A stretch of 64,000 bases of DNA, taken from Geodermatophilus obscurus DSM 43160. Its GTDB lineage: Bacteria; Actinomycetota; Actinomycetes; Mycobacteriales; Geodermatophilaceae. Shown here one piece after another: positions 63,596 to 64,000 of the stretch; within the stretch, counting starts at the first letter, position 1; each line of letters begins with the position of its first letter. A program made the position numbers and the translations under genes. The stretch is from assembly GCF_000025345.1 (NCBI RefSeq), contig NC_013757.1:2604001-2668000 (forward strand), written 5' to 3'. The notes below the pieces were generated by a model that saw only the letters and a program-made list of their open reading frames with translations, did no database searches and was not told the DNA's origin.

Positions 63596-63630
63596 GTGTC
63601 CGAGGGGCGACACGCTACAGCCGCACACGG
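63596..63630 (+). repeat. tRNA-Leu 3'-end-like repeat, copy F, with integrase trailer
   Basis: GTGTCCGAGGGGCGACACGC followed by TACAGCCGCACACGG. The preceding bases (GTACCACGCGGGTATGCGAG ... CGACCTGCAGGAACACC) match the trailer of the other integrase remnants. Confidence 0.85.
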
Positions 63631-63722
63631 CTTTCGCGATGTGAGGGCTGACCTGATCGATCCAGTGGAGAAGCGAACCGGAACGGGAGAAGTCGTTCGT
63701 CCCGGCCCCTCGAGGCGGCTCG

Positions 63723-64000
63723 TCAGAGTCCCGTGTCGTACAACCCGTGGTAGTAGCCCGACAGCCGGTCCTTGAATCGAGCCGCCCTCATCTCTGCGCG
63801 CGTGACGTCCGGTGCGTCCTCGATCTCCTTGCGGGTGCGGTCCACGAAGACGACTCTTCCCTCGGAATCCATCCGTTCTACCGTGAAGGCCGGGAGAATG
63901 ACCTGGTGGTGCGGGCGCCAGTCGCCGGTGTCGACGACCAGATAACTGGCACTCACCTTGTTGGTCGCCTTGTCCACGACACCGATCGAACCGTCTCGTC
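63723..64000 (-). CDS. PRC-barrel-like protein, C-terminal part, cut by window edge
   Basis: The frame is open from the right edge to the stop at 63723. GSIGVVDKATNKVSASYLVVDTGDW followed by HHQVILPAFTVERMDSEGRVVFVDRTRKEIEDAPDV is the PRC-barrel pattern: a short barrel, then a strand carrying D-R-T-K-E-x-x-x-A-P. The N-terminus is outside the window; a GTG at 63977 is probably internal. Such proteins take part in RNA processing, photosynthetic assembly or stress; role here unknown. Confidence 0.75.
   Translation of the reverse strand, partial: RDGSIGVVDKATNKVSASYLVVDTGDWRPHHQVILPAFTVERMDSEGRVVFVDRTRKEIEDAPDVTRAEMRAARFKDRLSGYYHGLYDTGL

Noticed and set aside
22265..63630. tRNA-like repeats as functional tRNA genes
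   Set aside because: Only the 3' end resembles tRNA-Leu; the T-stem does not pair and no anticodon arm or 5' half is present.

Overview
The window is high-GC actinobacterial chromosome. Strong codon-position GC bias, GTG starts, GGAGG-type ribosome sites, TANNNT promoters and the gene families present (DUF3500, the SCO6745-like family, the AmmeMemoRadiSam pair, FCD/MerR regulators) fit a soil or rock actinobacterium; the Geodermatophilaceae are a reasonable guess, but nothing here fixes the genus. The window holds about 45 intact genes and an unusual number of broken ones.

Layout. 1-8.4 kb: an enzyme cluster with an alpha-dioxygenase-like haem peroxidase (runs off the left edge), a large HExxHxxGxxH metalloprotease with small partners, an M43 metalloprotease, an M14 carboxypeptidase and a free-standing copy of the carboxypeptidase N-terminal domain. 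None of these enzymes has a visible signal peptide. 8.4-11.6 kb: a translationally coupled operon resembling a VioB/RebD-type protein split into two genes. 12.9-16.0 kb: a divergent pair, a SLOG / TIR-like / TPR protein and a SLATT (DUF4231) two-transmembrane effector, which looks like a nucleotide-signal-gated abortive-infection system and is the best candidate for a novel system here. 16-22 kb: an ADH remnant, an SCO6745-like gene, a quinol monooxygenase-like gene, DUF3500, and a BKACE - RraA-like - enoyl-CoA hydratase catabolic operon closed by a strong hairpin. 22.5-32.3 kb: a secreted S33 peptidase, an epimerase, a glgC remnant, frameshifted glucokinase with a sugar porter, a MerR/SnoaL divergent pair, a GntR remnant, an alpha/beta hydrolase and a TRIC-channel pseudogene. 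32.5-35.1 kb: a second copy of the large metalloprotease with its own small partner. 36.3-43.0 kb: three exported penicillin-binding-type serine enzymes next to a NarL-type two-component system.

43-52 kb is an island-like stretch: a low-GC zinc-ribbon gene, a ParA ATPase with a coupled small protein, a divergent DUF4407 membrane coiled-coil protein and a SNF2 helicase, set between tyrosine-integrase fragments. 52-64 kb: a long-chain acyl-CoA dehydrogenase, a MEDS/HATPase protein, the radical SAM and Memo members of AmmeMemoRadiSam, a small OB-like protein, a DHA2 transporter, an alpha/beta hydrolase pseudogene, CsbD, a cfa pseudogene, another integrase remnant and a PRC-barrel-like gene cut by the right edge.

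Two patterns tie the window together. First, a sequence of about 35 bp resembling the 3' end of tRNA-Leu (reverse complement) occurs six times plus one degraded copy, and in three cases lies about 90-115 bp behind an integrase 3' fragment; these look like scars of repeated integration. Second, most broken genes are explained by single-base losses in G/C runs, so some may be consensus errors in the assembly rather than true pseudogenes.
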